DNA from: Akkermansiaceae bacterium
GTDB lineage: Bacteria; Verrucomicrobiota; Verrucomicrobiia; Verrucomicrobiales; Akkermansiaceae
Direction: 5' to 3'
Assembly (NCBI GenBank): GCA_903919975.1
Contig: CAIXKE010000054.1
Location: forward strand, 1-57,682
DNA length: 57,682 bases
Under the pieces are notes generated by a model, which worked only from the letters and a program-made list of their open reading frames with translations, was not told the origin of the DNA and made no database searches. Within the stretch, counting starts at the first letter, position 1; each line of letters starts with the position of its first letter. Positions 42,168-50,820 of the stretch are shown here, piece by piece. A program made the translations under genes and the position numbers.

Positions 42168-43349
42168 TCAGGCGTTTTTCATCAGCGCGGCGGCGTAGAA
42201 TCCGTCGAATCCGGTGGCGGCGGGGGAGACTGGACGTTCTTCGATGAGGGTGAATCCGCCTTTCTCGATCAAGGAATCGACGGCGGCGCGGTTTTCCGAC
42301 GGCAGGATCGAGCAAGTGGCATAGACGAGGCGGCCGCCGGGTTTGAGCATGGTGCTGTAGGTGGCGAGCAATTCTTTCTGGATGCTGCGGACGCGTTCGA
42401 GTTGGGCGGGTTTGAAGCGCCATTTGAGGTCGGGTTGGCGTTTCAAGGTGCCGAGGCCCGAGCAGGGGGCATCGATGAGCAGGCGGTCGGCGATATCGGT
42501 GAAATCGGTGGGGGTGGTGGCGTTGATCAGCTTGGATTTGAGGCAGGTGGCACCGGCACGTTTCGCGCGGCGCTCGAGTTCGCCGAGTTTATTGGCGTCC
42601 ACGTCCATGGCGAAAACGCGGCCTTCATTTCCCATGAGTGCGGCGAGGTGCAGCGATTTGCCGCCCGCGCCGGAGCAGGTGTCGATGATGCGCTCGCCAG
42701 CTTGGGGATCGACCAGCGGGGCGATGAGTTGTGAGCCGGCATCTTGAATTTCCACCCGGCCCTCAGTGCGCAGGGGTTTCGGCAACATTTTTCCGGGTGC
42801 CAGGACGAGGGCGTCCGGCAAGCCGGGCACTTCGCTGGCGATCACTTGATGGCTGGCCAACCATTCGATGGCTTTTTCACGGGTGTTTTTGAGGGTGTTG
42901 ACGCGGAGAAATACCGGCGCGCGCTGATTGAGCGCGGCGATTTCCGCATCCCAGGCATCGCCCAATTCGGCCACGCCTAGATGATCCAGCCAATCCGGGA
43001 TCGACTCACGGATGACGCGCGGTTGTGCGGCGAGATCCGCTTCGCGGGCGATCATTTCATCGGCGGTGAGGCCCTTGAACGTCCACCACTCGGGGATTTC
43101 GTAGCCCATGCGGACCCACTGCGCGGCGCAGATGGCGTTGGCTTCCTCGCTATCGGCCAGAAACCCGAGGGCGCGCCGCCAGCGGACCACTTCAAACACG
43201 GTTTCCGCGATGAATCCGCGGTCGCGCTTGCCCCATCTCGGGTTTTCCTCGAACGCGGCGGCCAGGGCGTGATCGAGCACCCTGTGCTCCTTGAACACGG
43301 ATTTTACAATGCCGGCGGAGGCTTCGGCGAGGATGCGGTGCATTTTCAT
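42168..43349 (-). CDS. RsmB/NOP-family RNA m5C methyltransferase
   Basis: 393 residues from ATG 43349, chosen because AGGAAAGG lies 9 bases upstream. The N-terminal NusB-like helical part (HRVLDHALAAAFEENPRWGK) is followed by a PUA-like linker and the SAM methyltransferase domain: DTCSGAGGKSLHLAALMGNE, DVDANKLGELERRAKRAGA, and the two catalytic cysteines in DAPCSGLGTLKRQPD and YATCSILPSENRAAV. Enzymes of this family methylate cytosine 5 in 16S rRNA (position 967 for RsmB). Whether this one is RsmB or a sister enzyme cannot be told. Confidence 0.92.
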   Translation of the reverse strand: MKMHRILAEASAGIVKSVFKEHRVLDHALAAAFEENPRWGKRDRGFIAETVFEVVRWRRALGFLADSEEANAICAAQWVRMGYEIPEWWTFKGLTADEMIAREADLAAQPRVIRESIPDWLDHLGVAELGDAWDAEIAALNQRAPVFLRVNTLKNTREKAIEWLASHQVIASEVPGLPDALVLAPGKMLPKPLRTEGRVEIQDAGSQLIAPLVDPQAGERIIDTCSGAGGKSLHLAALMGNEGRVFAMDVDANKLGELERRAKRAGATCLKSKLINATTPTDFTDIADRLLIDAPCSGLGTLKRQPDLKWRFKPAQLERVRSIQKELLATYSTMLKPGGRLVYATCSILPSENRAAVDSLIEKGGFTLIEERPVSPAATGFDGFYAAALMKNA

Positions 43350-43443
43350 GAACGCGCACCTTTCCTGAAAACCGAGCGCCTTGCAAACTAAACGCATCGT
43401 TAAACGTTGGACATCGTCATGCGGCTGCGGCGATGTTTCCGCC

Positions 43444-44595
43444 GTGCCGACTGTTCAAATCAAAAACATCACCTTCCACCCGTCGATCTGGCCCAAGATG
43501 ATTGGCGAGGTTTCTCGTGACGCCCGCCCCGGCGACCTCGTCGAAGTCATCGGCAAGGAAGGCACCCGTTTTGGCTGGGGACTTTGGAACCCGAAGTCGC
43601 GCATGCCGCTGCGCATCGTCAGCCACTCGTTAGAAGAAATCGACGAATCGTTTTTTCAAAGCGCCATCCGCCGGGCCGCGCAATTTCGCCGCGAAACCCT
43701 CAAGCTCGATGCGGAGACAGACAGCTACCGAGCGATCCACGGCGATGCGGATTTTCTGCCGGGCATGGTGGCGGACAAATTCGCCGATGTGCTTTCGGTG
43801 GAAATCACCAATCTTGCGGCTTGGCAGCGATTGCCGAATTGGCTGCCGCTGCTTCACGAGTGTTTTGGTACTGAGCGCGTAGTAGTTTCCGTGGATCAGG
43901 ACCTCGCCCGCGTCGAAAACATCCCGCGCACCGGTGGCGCGGAATCCGATCCCGTGCGCTCGGTGAAAATCCGCGAACACGGCGTCCGCTACGAAATCGA
44001 TTTCAGCCAAGGCCACAAAACCGGATTCTTCTGCGATCAACGCGACAACCGCAAACGTTTCGGTTCTCTCGCCTCGGGCCGCACGGTGCTTGATCTTTGT
44101 TGTTATACCGGCGGCTTTGCCATCTCCGCCGCCCTTGCCGGGGCGGAGGACGTCACGGGCGTGGATTTGGATGAAGTCTCCATCGCGATGGCGAAACGCA
44201 ACGCAAACCTCAACAACGCGAAGGCTAAATTCACCCATGCCGACGCATTCACTTGGGCGCGCACGATGATCGAAAACGGCCGCACTTGGGACTTGGTCAT
44301 CGCCGATCCACCGAAGTTTATCCACGGCCGCGAGGATGAAATCGGCACGGCCAAATATGCCGACCTCAACAAGCTCGCTCTGCAACTCGTCGCGCCGGAA
44401 GGGCTCTATGTGACGTGTTCGTGCTCCGGGATGTTAGGCGTGGGCGAGTTTGAGCAGATCGTGGTCACTTCCGCCCATCGCCGCAATAAGCGCTTGCAAA
44501 CCTTTGATCGCACCGGAGCGGGTCCGGATCATCCGACGCTCTCAAATTACCCGGAATCCCGTTACCTCAAAGTGCTCTGGTCACGGGTTATCTAA
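43444..44595 (+). CDS. RlmI-like 23S rRNA m5C methyltransferase
   Basis: 383 residues from the GTG at 43444; an in-frame TTG at 43381 would add a Cys-rich, implausible leader. The N-terminal PUA domain (VEVIGKEGTRFGWGLWNPKS) is followed by RAIHGDADFLPGMVADKFAD. The SAM-binding region is FSQGHKTGFFCDQRDNRKRF, LDLCCYTGGFAISAALAGAE and the motif VIADPPKFIHG, with VTCSCSGMLG as the cysteine region. It is typical of the RlmI/RlmK-like family that modifies 23S rRNA. It is divergent from the RsmB gene, with 94 bp between starts. Confidence 0.9.
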   Translation: MPTVQIKNITFHPSIWPKMIGEVSRDARPGDLVEVIGKEGTRFGWGLWNPKSRMPLRIVSHSLEEIDESFFQSAIRRAAQFRRETLKLDAETDSYRAIHGDADFLPGMVADKFADVLSVEITNLAAWQRLPNWLPLLHECFGTERVVVSVDQDLARVENIPRTGGAESDPVRSVKIREHGVRYEIDFSQGHKTGFFCDQRDNRKRFGSLASGRTVLDLCCYTGGFAISAALAGAEDVTGVDLDEVSIAMAKRNANLNNAKAKFTHADAFTWARTMIENGRTWDLVIADPPKFIHGREDEIGTAKYADLNKLALQLVAPEGLYVTCSCSGMLGVGEFEQIVVTSAHRRNKRLQTFDRTGAGPDHPTLSNYPESRYLKVLWSRVI

Positions 44596-44610
44596 GAGCT
44601 CACCCGCTGT

Positions 44611-45564
44611 TTATTTATCTTTGGCCATGTGATTGAGCAGGCGCTGGTTGAACTCGTCGGCCATGTTGTAGCCGAGGCGGCGGAGTTGCTGATCGAGCGC
44701 GGCGATGGTCACCATGCGCGCGGTATCGCGGCCGGGCGCGACGGGGATTTCCACATGTGATACTTGCTGGCCGAGAATCTCGTGGGTTTTTTGTTGCATG
44801 CCGAGACGGTCCACCTCGTTGAGATCGGCGTAGGGTTTGAGCGTGACGACGAGGTCAAGGCGCTTTTCCGGCCGGATCGAGGCAAGACCGTAGAGGTTGG
44901 CGACGTTGACGATGCCGATGCCTCGGATTTCCATGTAGCCGCGGGACAAATCGGGCGAGCTGGCGACGAGCTCGCCGCCGACGTATTTGACGCGCACCAT
45001 GTCATCCGCCACCAGCGAGGCTCCGCGTTCCAGCAGGCCGATGGCGGTCTCGGATTTCCCCGATCCGCTCTTTCCGATGATGAGCACCCCGACGCCGCGC
45101 ATGTCCACCATGCAACCGTGCAGGGTGACGCTGGGCGCGAAATCATGCTCCAACCGGATGGTCGCCGCGTTGAGGAAATTCATCGTCACCATGGCCGTGC
45201 CGAACACTGGGATCGAGTGCTCGTTTGCCACTGCCAGCAACTCGGCATCCATCACCGAATTGCGGGCCACGATGATGCAGGGGATGCCACGATCACACAT
45301 CAACCGGAAGCGATCAATGCGTATGGCTTCCGGTAGCTTGCGCAGGTAGGAGAGCTCCGAGTTCCCGAGTACCTGCACGCGTTTCCACGCGAAATATGAG
45401 TAAAACCCGGCGAGCGCGAGGCCCGGGCGGTTCATGGCGGATTCGCTGATCGGGCGATCGAATCCGACGCGTTCGCCTTGCAGGTGCAAGCCGAGCGCTT
45501 CGGCATGCGAATCGAAGAATTTCCCGATGGTGATCGAGGCGACGGTTTTGATGCGGGCGGCCAT
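44611..45564 (-). CDS. hprK: HPr kinase/phosphorylase
   Basis: 317 residues. It has the N-terminal sensor domain (about 1-130), the catalytic His in LHGCMVDMRG (H149), the P-loop IIGKSGSGKSETAIGLLERG (164-171 core) and the signature MEIRGIGIVNV (211-221). HprK phosphorylates and dephosphorylates HPr at Ser46 to couple sugar metabolism to gene control. In Verrucomicrobiota it is often found without a complete PTS. Here it is not next to ptsH. It may relate to general control of the sugar loci seen in this window. Confidence 0.95.
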   Translation of the reverse strand: MAARIKTVASITIGKFFDSHAEALGLHLQGERVGFDRPISESAMNRPGLALAGFYSYFAWKRVQVLGNSELSYLRKLPEAIRIDRFRLMCDRGIPCIIVARNSVMDAELLAVANEHSIPVFGTAMVTMNFLNAATIRLEHDFAPSVTLHGCMVDMRGVGVLIIGKSGSGKSETAIGLLERGASLVADDMVRVKYVGGELVASSPDLSRGYMEIRGIGIVNVANLYGLASIRPEKRLDLVVTLKPYADLNEVDRLGMQQKTHEILGQQVSHVEIPVAPGRDTARMVTIAALDQQLRRLGYNMADEFNQRLLNHMAKDK

Positions 45565-45643
45565 GGCTTGGATTCAAGCAGATGAAATCCGCTACGGCAC
45601 GCGAAATTCCAGTTCGCTCCCGGCATTTTCAGCATTCACTCGC

Positions 45644-47437
45644 TCAGTCCCATTGGGGCCGGCAAGCACCGACCCATGCGGCGATGAGCGCGACGACGAT
45701 GTGAGCCCCGAGGGCATAAAGACAGGCGTTTTGAGCGGAGAGGCCGGTATCGATGACGGATTTCACGGCGTCGTGGACCTGCGTTTGTAACGCCTCGACG
45801 GATCCGGACCACGCCCAGTAAGCGGAAATGAATGGTCGGGTGAAGGTTTCAACATTCTCCGGTAAGGCCAGCACCGCGCCGGAAAGCGGGAGTTGGAAAC
45901 CGACGAGATAAATCGATAGCAGCGACGCTTGTTCGGCCGTGCGCATGAGCGCGGAAATCGCCAGGCAGATCATCGTCATCGCGGAGTTTACTAACAAAAG
46001 GAAGCCTGCATGCTGGACGAATTCCCCTCGGAAGTTGCCGAAGAGATTGACGAAAAACGCCATCCAGAGTGACTGCGTGATCACCAGGCAGGCTAGAAAC
46101 GCCACCTTTGAGGCGAGATAAGCCGATGGCCGGAGCCCTCCGAATTTTTCCTTTTCGTAGATCGGACGTTCGCCGGCGATCTCGCGGGCCGAGTTGTTGG
46201 ATCCCATGAGCGAGAGCAGCACGACTTGGAACATGATGATGCCCGAAACGGCGGAGCCGACCTTGGCTTGGTCCGAGCGGACGCTCTGGATTTCCTGGAT
46301 TTCCGCGATCACATCCGTCGAGCGGGTGTCTGAAAAACGGCGGATATTTCCCGATGCTTTATCGCTGAAAAGGATGACGAGCAGAGGGAAACAAATCAGG
46401 ATGGCCAACTGGAGAAACACCTGGCCGCGATCGCGGAAAAAGATCCGCCATCGGCGGGAGAGCAAGGTGGCGAATTGGCTGAAGAAACCGGGCAGGCGCA
46501 GCGGCTCCAGGACAGGGGCTTGGGTGGCGATATCGGTGGGTTTGGCGGGAGTTTCCTGCGGAGATTCCGGTGTTGGGTCCGCTATAGGCGTGGTGGCGGG
46601 GACGATTAGATCGCCGCTGGCAATGAGTTTCGCGCGCTTGCGTTCGAGCATTTTTTCGTAGGCTTCGCGGTGCTTCTGCCATGAGGTGTGCCAACGATCG
46701 GATGCTTGCGAGGCGAGTTGTGGATAGATTTCCTCGGTGTCATTGACGGAAAAATAGTGGGTCAATTGTTCCGGCGGTCCGTGATAAGCGACAAGGCCCT
46801 CATGCAGCACGAGGATCGAATCATACAATTCCAGATGAGAAAGCGAGTGCGTCACCGAGAGGACCATGCGTCCGTCCTTGCGGGATAAATCATGCAGCAG
46901 ACGGACAATTTCGCGTTCCGAGCGCGGATCGAGGCCGGAGGTCACTTCGTCGCATAGCAGGATTTTCGGATCGGAAACGAGTTCCATCGCTAGACCGAGA
47001 CGGCGTTTCTGCCCGCCGGATAGGACTTTCACTTGGCGATCGCTGATCGGACTGAGGCCGGTTTCTTCCAGCACGCAATCAATCCGTTGATCGAGCTCCG
47101 CGGTATCGCGGCAGCGGACGCGCAGGCGGGTGGCGGCTTCCACCGATTCATCGACGGTTAGTGGATCGTAAGCGATGGAAAACTGCGGCACGTAACCAAT
47201 CTCGGTGGGTGAGAAATCGCCATCTTCCGAGAGATTCCGTTCATCCCAGAACAACGCGCCTGAGGACTCCGGATTGAGGCCAGCGATGGTTTTTAACAAG
47301 GTGGTCTTGCCGCAACCCGACGGCCCGACGATGGCCATGAAATGACCCTTTGGCACACGGATTGATACCCGGTCAACGAGAGGGACTTCCTCGCCGTCTT
47401 TGCGGATGCTGAAACTGACTTCCTTGAGTTCTAACAC
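45644..47437 (-). CDS. ABCG-type ABC transporter, ATPase fused to membrane domain
   Basis: 597 residues from the GTG at 47437, where the ATPase domain begins with VLELKEVSFSIRKDGEEVPL. A TTG at 47512 is the alternative start and would add 25 residues. ATPase motifs: Walker A VGPSGCGKTT, signature LSGGQKRRLGLAMELVSDP and Walker B ILLCDEVTSGLD. A Pro-rich linker (about 290-330) leads to the membrane domain with six helices (FLQLAILICFPLLVILF and later IYLVGFQLPLSGAVLALPEN). ABCG proteins export lipids or hydrophobic compounds. It follows the NifU-like gene closely on the same strand. Substrate unknown. Confidence 0.9.
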   Translation of the reverse strand: MLELKEVSFSIRKDGEEVPLVDRVSIRVPKGHFMAIVGPSGCGKTTLLKTIAGLNPESSGALFWDERNLSEDGDFSPTEIGYVPQFSIAYDPLTVDESVEAATRLRVRCRDTAELDQRIDCVLEETGLSPISDRQVKVLSGGQKRRLGLAMELVSDPKILLCDEVTSGLDPRSEREIVRLLHDLSRKDGRMVLSVTHSLSHLELYDSILVLHEGLVAYHGPPEQLTHYFSVNDTEEIYPQLASQASDRWHTSWQKHREAYEKMLERKRAKLIASGDLIVPATTPIADPTPESPQETPAKPTDIATQAPVLEPLRLPGFFSQFATLLSRRWRIFFRDRGQVFLQLAILICFPLLVILFSDKASGNIRRFSDTRSTDVIAEIQEIQSVRSDQAKVGSAVSGIIMFQVVLLSLMGSNNSAREIAGERPIYEKEKFGGLRPSAYLASKVAFLACLVITQSLWMAFFVNLFGNFRGEFVQHAGFLLLVNSAMTMICLAISALMRTAEQASLLSIYLVGFQLPLSGAVLALPENVETFTRPFISAYWAWSGSVEALQTQVHDAVKSVIDTGLSAQNACLYALGAHIVVALIAAWVGACRPQWD

Positions 47438-47518
47438 GTGTGTATGGGGGTGGCTTTGGATGAAACGGCACGAATTCGGCTTCTCTATCTCAGAAACGGA
47501 AATTTTTCCCAAGTCCGC

Positions 47519-47992
47519 TTAATCGAGCGGAACGATGCGGATTTTGCCAGCCCGTTTGCGGTGCAGGTCTGAGGCCAGCGTGGGTGCCATGGCCGAAGCG
47601 GCATCGGCCTGAGGGGACGGATCGGAGTTGTCCAAGGCATTGCGCAAGGCCCCCTCGACGAGCTGGCCGCAATGGATTTTCATCGGTGGCAAGGCTCCGA
47701 GATCGCCGCTGAGTTCGCTGGCGGTAAGGATTTTCGCCTCCTCGGCGGTTTTTCCCCGCAGCAACTCGGTGGCCATTGAGGCCACAGCGATGGCGGTTTG
47801 GCAGCCAAAGGCTTGGAATGATGCGCGGTCGATCACCCGTTTACCGTCTTTTTCCGTGAATTTCAGCCACATCCGGAGCATGTCGCCGCAATCGGGCGAG
47901 CCTACGGTGCCTACCGCATCAGCGTCAGGGATTTCGCCCTGGTTTTTGGGATTGGCGAGGGCTTCTTGGACTTTGCTTTCAAATGAACTCAT
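47519..47992 (-). CDS. IscU/NifU N-terminal-like Fe-S cluster scaffold
   Basis: 157 residues from ATG 47992. It carries the three conserved cysteines of U-type scaffolds: C35 in SPDCGDMLRMW (with Asp37), C64 in AFGCQTAIAVAS, and C108 in KIHCGQLVEGAL. These hold a nascent [2Fe-2S] cluster. A C-terminal Lys/Arg-rich tail (LASDLHRKRAGKIRIVPLD) is unusual. No IscS or IscA gene is adjacent; the SufS gene at 2.8 kb is the nearest desulfurase in this window. Confidence 0.88.
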   Translation of the reverse strand: MSSFESKVQEALANPKNQGEIPDADAVGTVGSPDCGDMLRMWLKFTEKDGKRVIDRASFQAFGCQTAIAVASMATELLRGKTAEEAKILTASELSGDLGALPPMKIHCGQLVEGALRNALDNSDPSPQADAASAMAPTLASDLHRKRAGKIRIVPLD

Positions 47993-48081
47993 CGGCGGTG
48001 ATTGGGATACTCCTGTGGGGCGCGTCGGAATTCTGATCATAGCGAAGTCTCCGGACCATTTCAACCCGCATTCTTTACAAT

Positions 48082-48162
48082 GAGGAACTGGAAGCTTTCA
48101 GTTATTCGATCTCTCACGTCCTGCGTGCGCTACTGCGTGCGGTGGGCGGATTTTCCCGCATT
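48082..48162 (+). pseudogene. Isolated histidine-kinase H-box fragment (partial duplication)
   Basis: About 27 codons encode [20 protein letters not shown] followed by VGGFSRI, a degenerate copy of the H-box of the kinase 1.9 kb downstream (ELESFSYSVSHDLRAPLRAV, then DGFSRM). The Asp and Pro after the phosphorylated His are changed to Val and Leu. It lies in the 260-bp gap before the kinase and has no other domain. Confidence 0.8.
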
Positions 48163-48326
48163 TATTGCTTTCGCCGCCTCCTGTAATCTGCAATTACTTA
48201 ACGTATTAAACCGACCGTCCATGAGGAATTCGTCGAGTTATCGATTATTTCCTCCGAATTGAGCAACGAGACCGGAACACTGTGTGCAATCGCGCCGACC
48301 GAAAGGGCGATTCATCAAAACCGAAT

Positions 48327-50675
48327 ATGAATGACCCGCAGCCCCATTCTAAAACGGCGGACCTCCTTAGGGATGCGTATGAAGCACTTCGTGAAAAAAC
48401 CTTGGCTTCACCGGAATTGCTGAAACCACGGTCCACCGAGGAGGCTCGCCTGATGCTTGAGGAACTGCGGGCGAACGAGGCGTTTCAGCGGGATATTCTG
48501 AATTCGCTTCCCTCACACATCGCGGTCTTGGGTAGGACTGGAATCATCCTTGCCGTGAATGAGCCCTGGCTTCGCTTTGCTCGTGAAAATGGGAACCCAG
48601 AAGTTCAAAAAATCGGCTTCGGTGCCAACTATCTGGATACCTGTCGCCTGGCTTGCCATGAGGCGGATGTGTACGCCAAGGCCGCTGCCGATGGCATAGA
48701 GTCCGTGTTGTCAGGTGTGCTTCCACGCTTCTCCCTGGAATATCCATGCGATGCTTCCGACCTTGCCCGCTGGTATGTCATGGACGTCATCCCCTTGGCC
48801 GGAAAAGACGGTGGTGCCATAGTTGCTCACACCTGCATTACCGAACGCAAGCAGGCTCAAGATTTGTTAGCATGGGAAAAAAACGCCTTGGAGTTGATTG
48901 TTAGCGCGGCCTCACCCGGCCAAGCGCTGGACGGATTGATGCTCGGTATGGAAAAAAAGCTTCAGGGAGTGCTTTGCTCGGTGCTCCTTCTTGATGCCGA
49001 TGGCACGCATCTGGGGCTCGGTGCGGCACCAAGTCTGCCAGAGGACTACAACCGTGCGATTGATGGAATCGCAATCGGCACTGCGGCAGGCTCATGCTGT
49101 AATGTGTCGCGTGAAAAACAGCAGATCATAGTATCAGACATCGGTAGCGATCCGTTATGGGCTGACCATCGGGAGCTCGCCCTCAGCCATGGCCTGCTTG
49201 TCTGTTGGGCCACACCAATCCACTGCCGACAAGGCAAAAGCATCGGGATATTAGCAATTTATCATCACGAGTCGCGTTTTCCAACAGCTACCGAAATGGA
49301 AGTGATCGGGCGGGCGGTAAGGGTCGTAGGTATCGCCGTCGAACGACAACAGGCGGAAGAAAAAATACTCAAAATCAACGCGGAACTTGAGCAGATGGTG
49401 GAAAGTCGCACCGCCGAATTGCAGGAAACTAACGCAATTCTAACGTATTTTAAAGCGGCGCTCGACGAACATGCCGTAGTTGCGATCGCTGACACGGACA
49501 TCACGATCCGCAAACACATTGAGGAAGCACTGTAGGCGAGCGGGGAGCGCCTGAGACTGGCGGCTGATGCCGCCAACATCGCAGTCTGGGAATGGGAAAT
49601 GAGGACCGATCAACTCACTTGGGACGCGCGAATGTTTGAGATCTACGGTCTGCCGCCCAACCCGGAAGGACGCGCGCGCTACTCGGATTGGGCGGCCGCG
49701 GTATTGCCCGAGGATCTAGCTGAACAGGAAAATCGGCTCCGGCATACCGTGGCCACCTGCGGCCGTGACCAGCGCGAGTTCCGGATCGTGCGCGCTACCG
49801 ACCAAGCGGTGCGCGTGATCCAAGCTTCCGAGATGGTAATCGCAGGGGATGACGGCAAAGCGGATCGGATAGTGGGCTTTAATTTCGACGCCACCGACAT
49901 CAAGCTAGCCGATGAGCGGATACGCCTGCTCAATGCCACACTTGAAAGCCGCGCCGCCGCGCTGGAAGCAGTCAATCAAGAATTGGAGTCTTTCAGTTAT
50001 TCTGTTTCACATGACCTGCGTGCGCCACTGCGTGCGGTGGACGGATTTTCCCGCATGGTGGCGGAAGACTATGCCGAACGGCTGGATGAAGAAGGTCGGC
50101 GCAAGCTCGGAGTGATCTGCTCTGAGACTCAACGAATGGGGCGGTTGATCGATGACTTACTGGCTTTTTCAAGGCTCGGTCGGCAACAGACGGAACCGGA
50201 GCCAATCGACATGCGGGAGCTGGTTCAGGAGGTATATAACGAACTCGTGGCGCAAGAGCCGCCGGATCGTAAACTACAGCTCGATTTGCAGCCGCTCCCG
50301 GTGGTTGAGGGCACCAGAACGATGATTCGGCAAGTGTGGGTGAACCTCGTCAGCAACGCCATCAAGTTCACTAAAGGGCGCGAAGTCGGCGAAATCGAAA
50401 TTGCTGCGCAGCCGGGGGAGGACGGCGTGCTGGTATTTCGCATCAAGGACAACGGCGCGGGTTTTGACATGCGTTTTGCCGACAAACTCTTCGGGGTCTT
50501 CCAGCGCTTGCACAGTCCTAACGAGTTTCCGGGGACGGGAGTCGGCCTTGCGCTGGTTCAGCGTATTGTGAGTCGTCACGGAGGACGCATCTGGGCCGTC
50601 GGGGAGGTCGATCATGGAGCCACCTTTTATTTCACCCTTGCTGCTAGAAACCAACCTTTGGCGGGATCATCCTGA
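48327..50675 (+). pseudogene. PAS/GAF histidine kinase with in-frame amber codon and a lost PAS domain
   Basis: One frame from ATG 48327 to TGA 50673-50675 (782 codons), broken by TAG at 49533-49535 (codon 403, EEAL-stop-ASGERLRLA, where Gln is typical; CAG to TAG is one transition). Order: PAS (about 55-180), GAF (about 195-345), a short helical linker, a PAS (about 415-525), the phosphoacceptor H-box SYSVSHDLRAPLRAVDGFSR and the ATPase (NLVSNAIKFT, DNGAGFD, GTGVGLALVQRIV). The segment AALDEHAVVAIADTDITIRK joins the start of a PAS domain directly to its end, so one PAS core has been deleted. Resembles bacteriophytochrome-like sensor kinases without a phytochrome. Probably non-functional or split. 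Confidence 0.85.
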
Positions 50676-50741
50676 AAAGTAGTCCAGGACTTCAGTCCGT
50701 TCTTATGCACGCAGAACGGAATGAAGTCCTGGACTACTTTT
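50675..50741. repeat. Large inverted repeat after the kinase gene
   Basis: 29-base arms 50675-50703 and 50713-50741 pair at 28 of 29 positions around a 9-base loop, flanked by A and T runs. It overlaps the kinase stop codon and probably ends transcription from both sides. The arms have the form of a mobile palindromic element. Confidence 0.85.
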
Positions 50742-50820
50742 ATAAGCTCGCTAAAGATCACTCCGCGTTCTGTGTTTCGCTGATTTTTTTTTTGGTGTGT
50801 CGGCCCTAATTCAACATTCG

